The notes beneath the pieces are model-generated. The model had not been told where the DNA came from. It saw nothing but the letters and a program-made list of their open reading frames with translations, and searched no databases. The position numbers and the translations under genes are program-made. 6,691 nt of DNA, taken from Bacteroidaceae bacterium (GTDB taxonomy: Bacteria > Bacteroidota > Bacteroidia > Bacteroidales > Bacteroidaceae). Where the stretch lies: NCBI GenBank assembly GCA_028707655.1, contig JAQWAN010000116.1, positions 1 to 6,691 of the forward strand, read 5' to 3'. Shown one piece after another: positions 1-6,691 of the stretch (position 1 is the stretch's first letter; every line of letters starts with the position of its first letter).

Positions 1-1
1 T

Positions 2-922
2 GACTGCCAAAAAGAGATGGAACGTGCCTTTTCCGTGATGGCAAATCGACAAGATGTATCGTTTGAGTTTAAGATTCATTACAAACGTCCTAGAAATAAT
101 CAATGGCATTTTGGTCGGTTTATTGGTATGCCTTTTTCAAGAGATAGTAGTGGTACTGTTTCTAGGTATATTGGCTGCCGGATAGATGACACGGAACATA
201 CATTGATGCTTCATGAACTGCAAAAATCGAAGGAGAAAGCGGAAAGAAGTGATAAGTTAAAGACGGCCTTTTTAGCTAATATGAGTCACGAAATTAGAAC
301 GCCCTTAAATGCTATTGTTGGATTTTCCGACTTAATTGTGTCTACTACCGACTCGCAGACCAAGGCGAGTTATGCTAAGATTATTGCAGAAAACAATAAG
401 CTGTTGCTCTGTTTAATAAATGACATCCTCGATCTATCCAAAATAGAGGCGGGCTACTCCGATCTTAAACTCACCACGTTTGATCTAACATCGGTGTATA
501 GAGAGATAGAGAGCATGTATCAACCAAAAATGATAGAGGGTGTACTGTTTTGTTGTGATGAATTACCACAGAGATGTACCGTTGAAATGGACCGTGTACG
601 CCTGATACAAATCTTGACTAACTTTATTAATAATGCCATCAAGTTCACTGCTAAAGGGTCTATCACAATTGGTTTTACTGTTTCTGTACATAGCGTCTGT
701 TTGTATTGCTCGGATACAGGGATTGGTATTACACCAGAAAACAAGAAAAACGTATTTGAACGATTTGAAAAGTTGGACACCTTTACCCAGGGCACAGGAC
801 TTGGACTATCTATCTGTAAAGCTATAGTAAAGAGTGTTAATGGTTCTATTGGTGTAGATTCAATGCCAGATAAAGGCTCTACATTTTGGGCTGTTCTGCC
901 TTGCAAGGTCTCTTGTGAGTAA
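2..922 (+). CDS. PAS-type sensor histidine kinase, 3' part of gene (5' end outside window)
   Basis: This is the C-terminal part (306 residues) of a two-component sensor histidine kinase, which autophosphorylates on histidine and passes the phosphate to a response regulator. The frame is already open at base 2, so the ATG at 17 is probably internal. Counting from that Met, residues 1-60 resemble the end of a PAS/PAC fold (YIGCRIDDTE), followed by a short helical linker at about 61-85. The HisKA H-box is FLANMSHEIRTPLN, with the phospho-acceptor His91 at bases 287-289. HATPase_c motifs are all present: N-box TNFINNAIKF (201-210), G1 DTGIG (233-237), F-box VFERFEK (246-252) and G2 GTGLGLSI (259-266). 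The protein ends about 35 residues after G2, so no receiver or DNA-binding domain is fused. No membrane segment is visible in this portion. The signal sensed and the partner regulator cannot be told. The catalytic core appears intact, so the kinase is probably active. Confidence 0.93.
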   Translation, partial: DCQKEMERAFSVMANRQDVSFEFKIHYKRPRNNQWHFGRFIGMPFSRDSSGTVSRYIGCRIDDTEHTLMLHELQKSKEKAERSDKLKTAFLANMSHEIRTPLNAIVGFSDLIVSTTDSQTKASYAKIIAENNKLLLCLINDILDLSKIEAGYSDLKLTTFDLTSVYREIESMYQPKMIEGVLFCCDELPQRCTVEMDRVRLIQILTNFINNAIKFTAKGSITIGFTVSVHSVCLYCSDTGIGITPENKKNVFERFEKLDTFTQGTGLGLSICKAIVKSVNGSIGVDSMPDKGSTFWAVLPCKVSCE

Positions 923-1046
923 TTCCTATAGGATAGAATGCTACGCGAGAAACCTTATCCAAACTTAAGTTACAATGCTTTTGTGCGTTGTTTCTCTAAG
1001 ATAGAAGAGAACCTTTTCTGTTTCTTATGGATCTCGATAAAATCTA

Positions 1047-1202
1047 CTACTGCGTGTCTCTCCACAGTTGATGTGGTGACCTGTCTGGACTCTCGTCACT
1101 AGGGGTGTCTTCTAATTCTAATCCTTTACTGCTAGCTATTGGTTTTTCCTCTTTTAATTGGATAATCTTAACGTTTGGCTTATGATATATTATCTTTTTC
1201 AT
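1047..1202 (-). CDS. Small 51-residue hypothetical protein, tightly linked to the surface-protein gene
   Basis: This short reading frame runs from ATG at 1202-1200 to TAG at 1049-1047. The start lies one base beyond the stop of the upstream surface-protein gene (TAAAATG), an arrangement that suggests translation by re-initiation. The protein begins MKKIIYHKPNVKIIQL, continues through a charged, acidic Ser/Pro/Asp-rich middle (about residues 24-43) and ends HQLWRDTQ. It has no cysteine, no hydrophobic signal peptide and no membrane segment, so it is predicted to be soluble. From memory, Bacteroidales genomes carry many orphan proteins of 40-60 residues with the same plan: an MKK-x-Y-x-KP start, a short hydrophobic strand, then a polar tail with a Trp-Asp-like end. 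I know of no established function. No Bacteroidota -7 element was seen just upstream, so it is probably transcribed with the surface gene. The evidence is start position, reading frame and composition only; a chance frame is possible. Confidence 0.62.
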   Translation of the reverse strand: MKKIIYHKPNVKIIQLKEEKPIASSKGLELEDTPSDESPDRSPHQLWRDTQ

Positions 1203-1203
1203 T

Positions 1204-3702
1204 TTAAAATAGTGTTATTTTTTGATGATGAATAAAATAGATACCTGGCTGTTGTAGATGAACTTCAGTTGTTCCTTGGAGTAGTTGTTTTTGATACACC
1301 ACTAGTCCACTTAAATTGTAGATATACAGCATATAGGGCTTTGGGGTGGTGATGTTGAGGCGGTGGTTAATAACCTCTATCTTTAGCTGCTCTTTGGGGC
1401 AAGTGGTTATGGAGCTGGTTGTTGTTGTATGTACAATTTTATATGCTGAGGCGTTGGTTGCCGTTTCTTTCTCTTCTCCTACATCTAAGTAGGCGCGAAA
1501 AGCAGATAATTTTACTTTATCTGTACATAACTGAAGAGCATCTCCAGTTGCATTTAATACATATTTTCCAGCTAATTCTCCATTGTATAGATTGCTATAG
1601 GTTCCCTTAAATGCTGCTGTCTCTAGAGTAGTGCTGTTTAGTATTTGTTCCTCAAACGTAAAAGATATAGTATCTGCATCCGTTATTGTGCCAGTGGGCT
1701 TATCAAACGTTACAAGATAGGGTGTGTTCGCTTTGGTGGCTGTTACGGCTTCAAAGAGTAACCGTTTCTCTTCGCTATCTATTCTTTTACATCTTTCTAC
1801 GTGCGTAAATCCTGCCGCTTTTAGTTCTGCTTGCGATAGAGAGAAGGGAAGATAGAGAGAATACCAACCGCTAGGATGCTTACCAAAATGACGATGGTAT
1901 ACCCCTTTTTTTGTTTCGATAGAGTCTGTACAGCTAAAGGATGCTTTATCGGTAAGCACCATTTTCTCACAGCTGTATCTGCCGTTTGTGTTAGGGTGGA
2001 TTTCGTTTTGATGAAAATGATGTCCCTCTTTTGTGTAGATTAAACAGTTGGGATTGATGTTGTTGGGTAGTTGTAGCTCTTCACAGCTTGGGTCAAACTC
2101 TACATCTGTACAATCGATACTGGTTAGTTCTTGGTCTGTATCTCTTAACGCTGTGTTTAAATCCTCCTGTTCCCAAAAGCCATGTAGGGTGTAGCCATCT
2201 TTGCTATGTTTAGTAGAAGCTACCACGTAAATATCGCTTAGAAAGAATCGATTATATTTTGTTGTACCCTTAAATTGTAAATAACTTTTGTTAGCTATTA
2301 ATCCATCCAGTTCTACTTTGTAACTGTTGAGCGATTGGCGAAGTGCTTCACTATATTGTTCCTTTGTTTTGGGCAGTGAAAAGGTATACTCCTCTTTTCC
2401 ATTACTTTGGTGAATGACCAGTGTGAGCTTTGTTTTTTCTTTACTATAATCCCAAGCTGCTGCTCTAAAGGTTAAAATCGCTTTTCCCGATCTACTGAGG
2501 GGTTTACTGCAGATATTACCCGGCTCATCGGCTATTCCTAATTCTATACAATGGTGTACGCCGTAAACGCGGTTTGCTTTTGTAGGTGTTTCCCAATTCT
2601 CCATTGGGGCAGTAAGATAGGGGGTATATTGGTTGGCGTATTGTTCAAAATCTTCCGAAAAGATAGTCACATTATTGGTACTGTCTTTGCTAGGCTTCTC
2701 TTTTACAGTAAGATGATAATTAGCACTACCTGTTTTGTACTCTTGGCAAGCAGATACGTTTGCGGTGATTGTGCAGCTTCCTTTTGCAGCAGCTTTTAAT
2801 TGTCCGTTTTTTAATTTCGCTATGCTGTCGTTACTACTGCTCCATGTTATGGCGCGTGTATTACCTTTATAATATAGTGTTTGCTTGTTTTGGATAACCT
2901 TTCCCACCGATGTAATAATGGTGTCGTGTTCAAAATGCACGTTGGGTTCTTTCTTTAGTGTATAAGTTTCTGTAACACAACTACTTTTGTTCTGTGTAGG
3001 GTTGTAGGTAACCGCTTTTACCGTTGTGGTAGTATCGATGGTAAAGGGGGCTTGGTAGCGTGTTGAGGCGGAAGTGGGCGGGGTATTGTCTAGCGTGAAG
3101 TAGATGGTATGATGGCTTTTACTACTTATGGTAATTTTTTGTGAATCTGTAAAATTACAGCTGCTAGGGCTTATGGCGGGTGGAATGGCGCTATCTATTA
3201 ATTCTACATCTGTACCACTTAGAAGAAATGAATAGATTCGGCAACCTATACTCTTTTCAGAAAAGGGAGCTTCTATACGTATCTTACCTGGTTGCATAGG
3301 CTCTTGGTTGGTATCGATGGTGAGTCGAATTAAATCGTCATTATTGCTAGTGGGTAAGAGATGGGCTATCTCTTTGCACTCGCTGCCACTCCGCCAGCTA
3401 ATCCGTATGTAATTACTATTGTTGCTACTACCGTAGTAGGTACCAGCCTTTATTTTGATGGTTAGTTGTGTGTAATTGGCAAAGTCTATTGTTGGACTTT
3501 CCAGATAAGCGCCTTTACACAATAGATAATAGGTTTTGTGTTTTGTTCCTACAGCTCTCCAATTGTTTAAATCTTGTCTTGTTGCATAACCTTTGCTATG
3601 TGTGAGTGTTGTAATGGTTTCCCCTTTGCAATGATTTGAAAAACAGGCAATTAATAGTATAAACCAGAGGAGGCACTTGTTTTTTTGCATGTTATATTTC
3701 AT
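1204..3702 (-). CDS. Secreted multidomain surface protein with T9SS type A-like C-terminal tail
   Basis: This 832-residue protein is predicted to be exported and fixed to the cell surface by the type IX secretion system. Residues 1-27 form a signal peptide (hydrophobic core LLWFILLIAC). Residues 28-168 are a beta-rich domain I cannot name. Residues 175-250 resemble the chitobiase/beta-hexosaminidase C-terminal module (ISPSSCNFTDSQKITIS, YFTLDNTPPT, then TTTVKAV). Residues 256-334 resemble a bacterial Ig-like (Big_2) domain (ITWSSSNDSIAKLKNGQLKA). Residues 345-496 look like a jelly-roll-type module opening with FSEDFEQY. Residues 503-740 match, from memory, a repeated plan in Bacteroidales surface proteins (LHGFWEQEDLNTALRDTDQ, WYSLYLPFSLS, SAFRAYLDV). 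Residues 773-832 resemble a T9SS type A tail (LYIYNLSGLVVYQK, then PGIYFI). No catalytic motif was found, so adhesion or glycan binding is more likely than hydrolysis, but this is inference. A second Met at residue 5 (3690) is an equally good start; neither has a Shine-Dalgarno sequence. Confidence 0.88.
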   Translation of the reverse strand: MKYNMQKNKCLLWFILLIACFSNHCKGETITTLTHSKGYATRQDLNNWRAVGTKHKTYYLLCKGAYLESPTIDFANYTQLTIKIKAGTYYGSSNNSNYIRISWRSGSECKEIAHLLPTSNNDDLIRLTIDTNQEPMQPGKIRIEAPFSEKSIGCRIYSFLLSGTDVELIDSAIPPAISPSSCNFTDSQKITISSKSHHTIYFTLDNTPPTSASTRYQAPFTIDTTTTVKAVTYNPTQNKSSCVTETYTLKKEPNVHFEHDTIITSVGKVIQNKQTLYYKGNTRAITWSSSNDSIAKLKNGQLKAAAKGSCTITANVSACQEYKTGSANYHLTVKEKPSKDSTNNVTIFSEDFEQYANQYTPYLTAPMENWETPTKANRVYGVHHCIELGIADEPGNICSKPLSRSGKAILTFRAAAWDYSKEKTKLTLVIHQSNGKEEYTFSLPKTKEQYSEALRQSLNSYKVELDGLIANKSYLQFKGTTKYNRFFLSDIYVVASTKHSKDGYTLHGFWEQEDLNTALRDTDQELTSIDCTDVEFDPSCEELQLPNNINPNCLIYTKEGHHFHQNEIHPNTNGRYSCEKMVLTDKASFSCTDSIETKKGVYHRHFGKHPSGWYSLYLPFSLSQAELKAAGFTHVERCKRIDSEEKRLLFEAVTATKANTPYLVTFDKPTGTITDADTISFTFEEQILNSTTLETAAFKGTYSNLYNGELAGKYVLNATGDALQLCTDKVKLSAFRAYLDVGEEKETATNASAYKIVHTTTTSSITTCPKEQLKIEVINHRLNITTPKPYMLYIYNLSGLVVYQKQLLQGTTEVHLQQPGIYFIHHQKITLF

Positions 3703-3734
3703 AGATTAATCTTTTATATCTATCTCCATAATCC

Positions 3735-3766
3735 CAAAGGTAGAAAATAAAGTTTTAAAAAAGAAA
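3735..3766 (-). promoter_or_regulatory. Bacteroidota-type promoter for the surface-protein gene
   Basis: On the minus strand, TACCTTTG (3742-3735) is a full match to the Bacteroidota -7 consensus TAnnTTTG. The sequence TTTC (3766-3763) lies 20 nt upstream and matches three of four bases of the -33 element TTTG. Spacing and position fit: transcription would begin around 3730 and leave a leader of about 25-30 nt before the ATG at 3702. That leader is A/T-rich with no Shine-Dalgarno sequence, as is usual in this phylum. The call rests on motif match and spacing alone. Confidence 0.68.
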
Positions 3767-3769
3767 CAT

Positions 3770-3782
3770 AAATAGTCTATTT
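3770..3782. repeat. 13-bp palindrome next to the promoter, possible operator
   Basis: AAATAG-T-CTATTT is a perfect inverted repeat with 6-bp arms and a one-base centre. It lies just upstream of the -33 element of the surface-protein promoter, where an activator or repressor dimer could bind. The stretch is very A/T-rich, so a chance palindrome is quite possible, and no known regulator site was recognised. Confidence 0.3.
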
Positions 3783-3845
3783 TTATATAAAATAACACTA
3801 TCTGTTTGGCCGTAAAAAAGAGGAAAGAGCTGTTTTACTGCGTAT

Positions 3846-3878
3846 AAAAAAAACGGGTATACTAAAATGGTATACCCG
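3846..3878 (-). terminator. Intrinsic terminator of purL
   Basis: Reading the minus strand, a perfect 9-bp stem (CGGGTATAC at 3854-3862 pairing with GTATACCCG at 3870-3878) closes a 7-nt loop and runs straight into eight T residues (3853-3846). It begins 23 nt past the purL stop codon. This is a textbook rho-independent terminator and separates purL transcription from the surface-protein gene downstream on the same strand. The plus strand has no U-tract after the stem, so it works in one direction only. Confidence 0.9.
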
Positions 3879-3901
3879 CTAGTTTGGAAAAAGAGGTTTG
3901 T

Positions 3902-6691
3902 TTATTTCTCTTTGGTCTGTTCTATCCACTTTCTTGCATTAACAAAAGCTTCTATCCATGGTGTTACTTCATCTTGTTGATGTTTGCTTGGATAATAAGC
4001 ATTTTGCCAAGGGAAGATACTGCGTTCAAGATGAGGCATCATCGCTACATGTCTACCATCATCGCTACAAAGGGCTGCTGTGTTGTAATCTGATCCATTA
4101 GGATTACCTGGATAATCACTGTAGGAATATTCTGCTACAATATTATAATCGGTAGCAGGATAGGGTAGTGCAAATTTACCTTCGCCATGTGCTACCCATA
4201 TACCTAATCGACTACCGCTTAGCGAACCAAACAGTACACTTCTATTGGTCGGGATGGTTACTCCAACATAGGCGGATTCAAATTTATGCGAGTCGTTGTG
4301 TAGCATCTTACTCTTTTTGGTATGTGTTGGATGGATAAGTCCTAGCTCTATCATGAGCTGGCAACCATTACAGATACCTAGAGAGAGGGTGTCTTGACGT
4401 GCGTAAAAACGATCGAGTGCCGATTTTGCTTGTTCATTGAATAGGAAACTACCGGCCCATCCTTTGGCAGAGCCCAGCACATCTGAGTTAGAGAAACCAC
4501 CACAGAACACAATCATCTGGATGTCGTTGAGTGTTTCACGTCCACTACTTAAGTCGGTCATGGTAACATCTTTTACATCAAATCCTGCTAAGTAAAGTGC
4601 GTAAGCCATTTCTCGTTCACCATTTGTTCCTTTAGCACGGATTATAGCTGCTTTTACGCCACTTGTTGTTTCGCGGTCTGCAGATAGTCCATAATCGGAA
4701 AGCTTACCAGTAAAATGTTTAGGCAATGTAAACTCAATGGGTTGCTGTTTGTAGTTCTCAAAACGTTGTTTAGCACAACCGTTTTTGCTCTGTTTACGGT
4801 CGAGTAGATAGGAGCTAGTGTACCAGATATCGCGTAGATAATCAATCCCAAATTGATAAGTGGCCTCCTCTTTTGTCAGTAGGATATGTCGTTCATCCGT
4901 AGGTGAACCTAGTTTCACATAGCTTACACCTGCTTCGTCTAGTAGCTCTTTAAAGTCGTGTTTATACTTCTTGCTTACCTGAACCACTACTCCAGGATTT
5001 TCTGCAAATAAGAGTTTGACGATATCTGTTTCTTTCATTCTATCGAGTGAAAGTTGCATTCCGCCTTCGTTGTTAGCAAAACACATCTCTAGGAGTGTAG
5101 TGATAAGTCCTCCAGCCGAGATATCATGTCCTGCAAGTATCCATCCATTGTTAATAGCGGTTTGAATAGCCATAAATGCATCTTTAAAATAGTCGGGGTT
5201 TTGAATGGTAGGAACATCGCTTCCAATATGATTATGCGATTGTGCAAAAGCAGAGCCACCTAGGCGAAGTTGATCAAAACTAAAGTCGATGTGGTAGAAG
5301 GTGCTTTTTTTATCGTTAACCATAACGGGAGATACCACCTTCTTAACGTCGGATACCTCTCCACCTGCAGAAACAATAACTGTTCCTGGACTAATCACTT
5401 TTTCGTTGTTAGGATATTTTTGTGTCATCGACAAGGAATCTTTGCCAGTAGGTACATTTATCGCTAGTGCACAACAGAAATCGGATAAGGCTTCTACAGC
5501 TTCATATAAACGGGCATCTTCGCCTGCTTGAGAGCGGCAAGGCCACATCCAGTTGGCTGATAAGGAGATGCTTTTCATTCCCTCTGCTAATGGTGCCCAA
5601 ACAAGATTGGTTAATGCTTCTGCAACGGATAAAACCGATCCTGCTCTTGGGTTAGCTAATGCTGCTTGAGGCGCATGGCCGAGCGAGGTAGCAATGCCCT
5701 TTACTCCTTTGTAATCGAGTGCTACAACACCACAGTCGCTAAGAGGCAATTGTAATTCTCCTTGACACTGTTGACGCGCTACTTTTCCGGTAACCGATCG
5801 GTCTACCTTATTGGTTAACCAATCTTTACAGGCTACTGCTTCTAATTGGAGAACACGTTGTACATATTCGTTTACGTGTGCCACATCATAGCTGACATTG
5901 CTATATTGATGTTTCACAGTGCTGTCAATCATATAGGTAGTGGGAGATGAGCCAAACATCTGGTCTATGGCTAAATCAAAAGGACGAATGCCATCTGCTT
6001 GTTCAAAAGTAAAACGGCCATCATCGGTTGCTTCGCCTACAACATACATAGGAGCTCGTTCGCGTTCTGCTATCTGTTTTACATGTTCTAACGATTCCTC
6101 TTTGATAACTAGTCCCATACGTTCTTGCGACTCGTTGGCTATAATCTCTTTAGCCGAAAGGGTTGGGTCACCAATTGGCAGTTTGTCCATATGGATAAGA
6201 CCACCTGACTCCTCTATTAATTCGGAAAGACAGTTAACATGTCCAGCAGAACCATGATCATGGATAGAAACGATTGGATTGTTTTCCTCTTCGCAAAGGG
6301 CGCGGATAACATTATTGGCACGTTTTTGCATCTCTGCATTAGCACGCTGAACAGCATTTAGTTCAATGCCAGAGGAGTAGCGACCCGTATCTACAGAGGA
6401 GACAGAACCGCCACCTAGTCCGATACGATAGTTATCGCCACCTATCACTACCACTTTATTTCCCTTCTCGGGATGGCCTTTTAAACAATCTCGTTGTGTG
6501 CCATAACCGATACCTCCAGCTAGCATAATTACTTTATCGTAACCATAAAGCACCTCTTTCTCTTGATGTTCAAAGGTGAGTACAGAACCACAGATGAGTG
6601 GTTGTCCAAATTTATTTCCAAAATCGGAAGCACCATTAGAGGCTTTAATCAAGATCTGTTCTGGGGTTTGATATAACCATTCGCGTACAGG
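3902..6691 (-). CDS. purL: Phosphoribosylformylglycinamidine synthase, large single-chain form, 5' end outside window
   Basis: PurL catalyses the fourth step of purine synthesis: FGAR + ATP + glutamine to FGAM + ADP + Pi + glutamate, in the cytoplasm. The frame stays open to base 6691, reading PVREWLYQTPEQIL before IKASNGASDFG, so 929 C-terminal residues are visible. The TTG at 6652 is an internal Leu codon, not the start. With large PurL usually 1,230-1,300 residues, about 300 (PurS-like domain, linker, part of the first AIRS-like half) lie outside. Numbering from the TTG, the first half holds GGDNYRIGLGGGSVSS (71-86) and ANESQER (172-178). The second half holds LSANWMWPCRSQAGEDA (364-380), PTGKDSLSM (401-409), LRLGGSAFAQ (462-471) and GHDISAGGL (508-516). 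The glutaminase domain (about 665-916) has GGFSNSDVLG, nucleophile Cys761 in LGICNGCQ (bases 4370-4372), and the His874/Glu876 pair in MPHLERS. All key residues are intact. It has its own terminator and no visible operon partner downstream. Confidence 0.97.
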   Translation of the reverse strand, partial: PVREWLYQTPEQILIKASNGASDFGNKFGQPLICGSVLTFEHQEKEVLYGYDKVIMLAGGIGYGTQRDCLKGHPEKGNKVVVIGGDNYRIGLGGGSVSSVDTGRYSSGIELNAVQRANAEMQKRANNVIRALCEEENNPIVSIHDHGSAGHVNCLSELIEESGGLIHMDKLPIGDPTLSAKEIIANESQERMGLVIKEESLEHVKQIAERERAPMYVVGEATDDGRFTFEQADGIRPFDLAIDQMFGSSPTTYMIDSTVKHQYSNVSYDVAHVNEYVQRVLQLEAVACKDWLTNKVDRSVTGKVARQQCQGELQLPLSDCGVVALDYKGVKGIATSLGHAPQAALANPRAGSVLSVAEALTNLVWAPLAEGMKSISLSANWMWPCRSQAGEDARLYEAVEALSDFCCALAINVPTGKDSLSMTQKYPNNEKVISPGTVIVSAGGEVSDVKKVVSPVMVNDKKSTFYHIDFSFDQLRLGGSAFAQSHNHIGSDVPTIQNPDYFKDAFMAIQTAINNGWILAGHDISAGGLITTLLEMCFANNEGGMQLSLDRMKETDIVKLLFAENPGVVVQVSKKYKHDFKELLDEAGVSYVKLGSPTDERHILLTKEEATYQFGIDYLRDIWYTSSYLLDRKQSKNGCAKQRFENYKQQPIEFTLPKHFTGKLSDYGLSADRETTSGVKAAIIRAKGTNGEREMAYALYLAGFDVKDVTMTDLSSGRETLNDIQMIVFCGGFSNSDVLGSAKGWAGSFLFNEQAKSALDRFYARQDTLSLGICNGCQLMIELGLIHPTHTKKSKMLHNDSHKFESAYVGVTIPTNRSVLFGSLSGSRLGIWVAHGEGKFALPYPATDYNIVAEYSYSDYPGNPNGSDYNTAALCSDDGRHVAMMPHLERSIFPWQNAYYPSKHQQDEVTPWIEAFVNARKWIEQTKEK

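Noticed and set aside
17..19. ATG as the true start of the histidine kinase.
   Set aside because: The frame is open from base 2 and the following residues lie inside a PAS-like fold that would be cut in half, so the gene almost certainly starts before the window.
992..1011. Hairpin TTCTCT / AGAGAA with an 8-nt loop, considered as a terminator for the kinase gene.
   Set aside because: The stem is only 6 bp with four A-T pairs, and the following plus-strand sequence is T-rich but interrupted (CCTTTTCTGTTTC). This is too weak to call.
1062..1099. Two short inverted repeats (CCACA/TGTGG with a 5-nt loop and GTGAC/GTCAC with a 14-nt loop) near each other.
   Set aside because: Both have 5-bp arms, lie inside the small reading frame, and no U-tract or known RNA motif follows. 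They are likely chance or coding constraint.
3703..3901. Search for an additional small gene or structured RNA in the gap between purL and the surface gene.
   Set aside because: No convincing frame or riboswitch-like fold was found beyond the purL terminator, the surface-gene promoter and the palindrome.
5940..6257. A 105-codon plus-strand frame opposite purL.
   Set aside because: It lies wholly antisense to a strongly conserved coding region. Its Ser/Arg/Pro/Ile-rich product has no recognisable motif, so it is a shadow frame, as are the other frames opposite purL and the surface gene.
6650..6652. TTG as the translation start of purL.
   Set aside because: The frame continues upstream to the window edge and encodes a stretch typical of PurL (PVREWLYQTPEQIL), so this TTG is an internal leucine codon.

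Overview
The window looks like chromosomal DNA of a Bacteroidota bacterium, most likely order Bacteroidales. Four things point there: a type IX secretion (T9SS) type A-like tail on the surface protein, a Bacteroidota-type promoter (-7 element TACCTTTG, -33-like TTTC, 20-nt spacer), A-rich leaders without a Shine-Dalgarno sequence, and close residue-level resemblance of PurL to the large single-chain form found in Bacteroides and Porphyromonas relatives. Genus cannot be fixed from the sequence alone.

Layout, left to right. Positions 2-922 (+) hold the 3' part of a sensor histidine kinase gene: the end of a PAS-like sensor region, then intact HisKA and HATPase_c domains, with no receiver attached. 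A 124-bp convergent gap follows. Positions 1047-1202 (-) hold a 51-codon gene, easily overlooked because of its size, whose ATG lies one base past the stop codon of the gene before it. Positions 1204-3702 (-) hold an 832-residue secreted multidomain surface protein (signal peptide, chitobiase/HEX C-terminal-like module, Ig-like module, second beta-rich module, Bacteroidota surface-protein region, T9SS-like tail). The 199-bp gap at 3703-3901 carries the promoter of that surface gene and the intrinsic terminator of purL. Positions 3902-6691 (-) hold purL without its 5' end: 929 C-terminal residues of phosphoribosylformylglycinamidine synthase.

The genes do not form one pathway. purL is purine housekeeping with its own terminator. 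The surface protein and the 51-residue protein form a two-gene transcription unit running toward the convergently oriented kinase gene. No mobile element, CRISPR array, tRNA or rRNA was seen. This is largely an ordinary chromosomal region; the part most worth a second look is the tightly linked small gene behind the T9SS-type surface protein.
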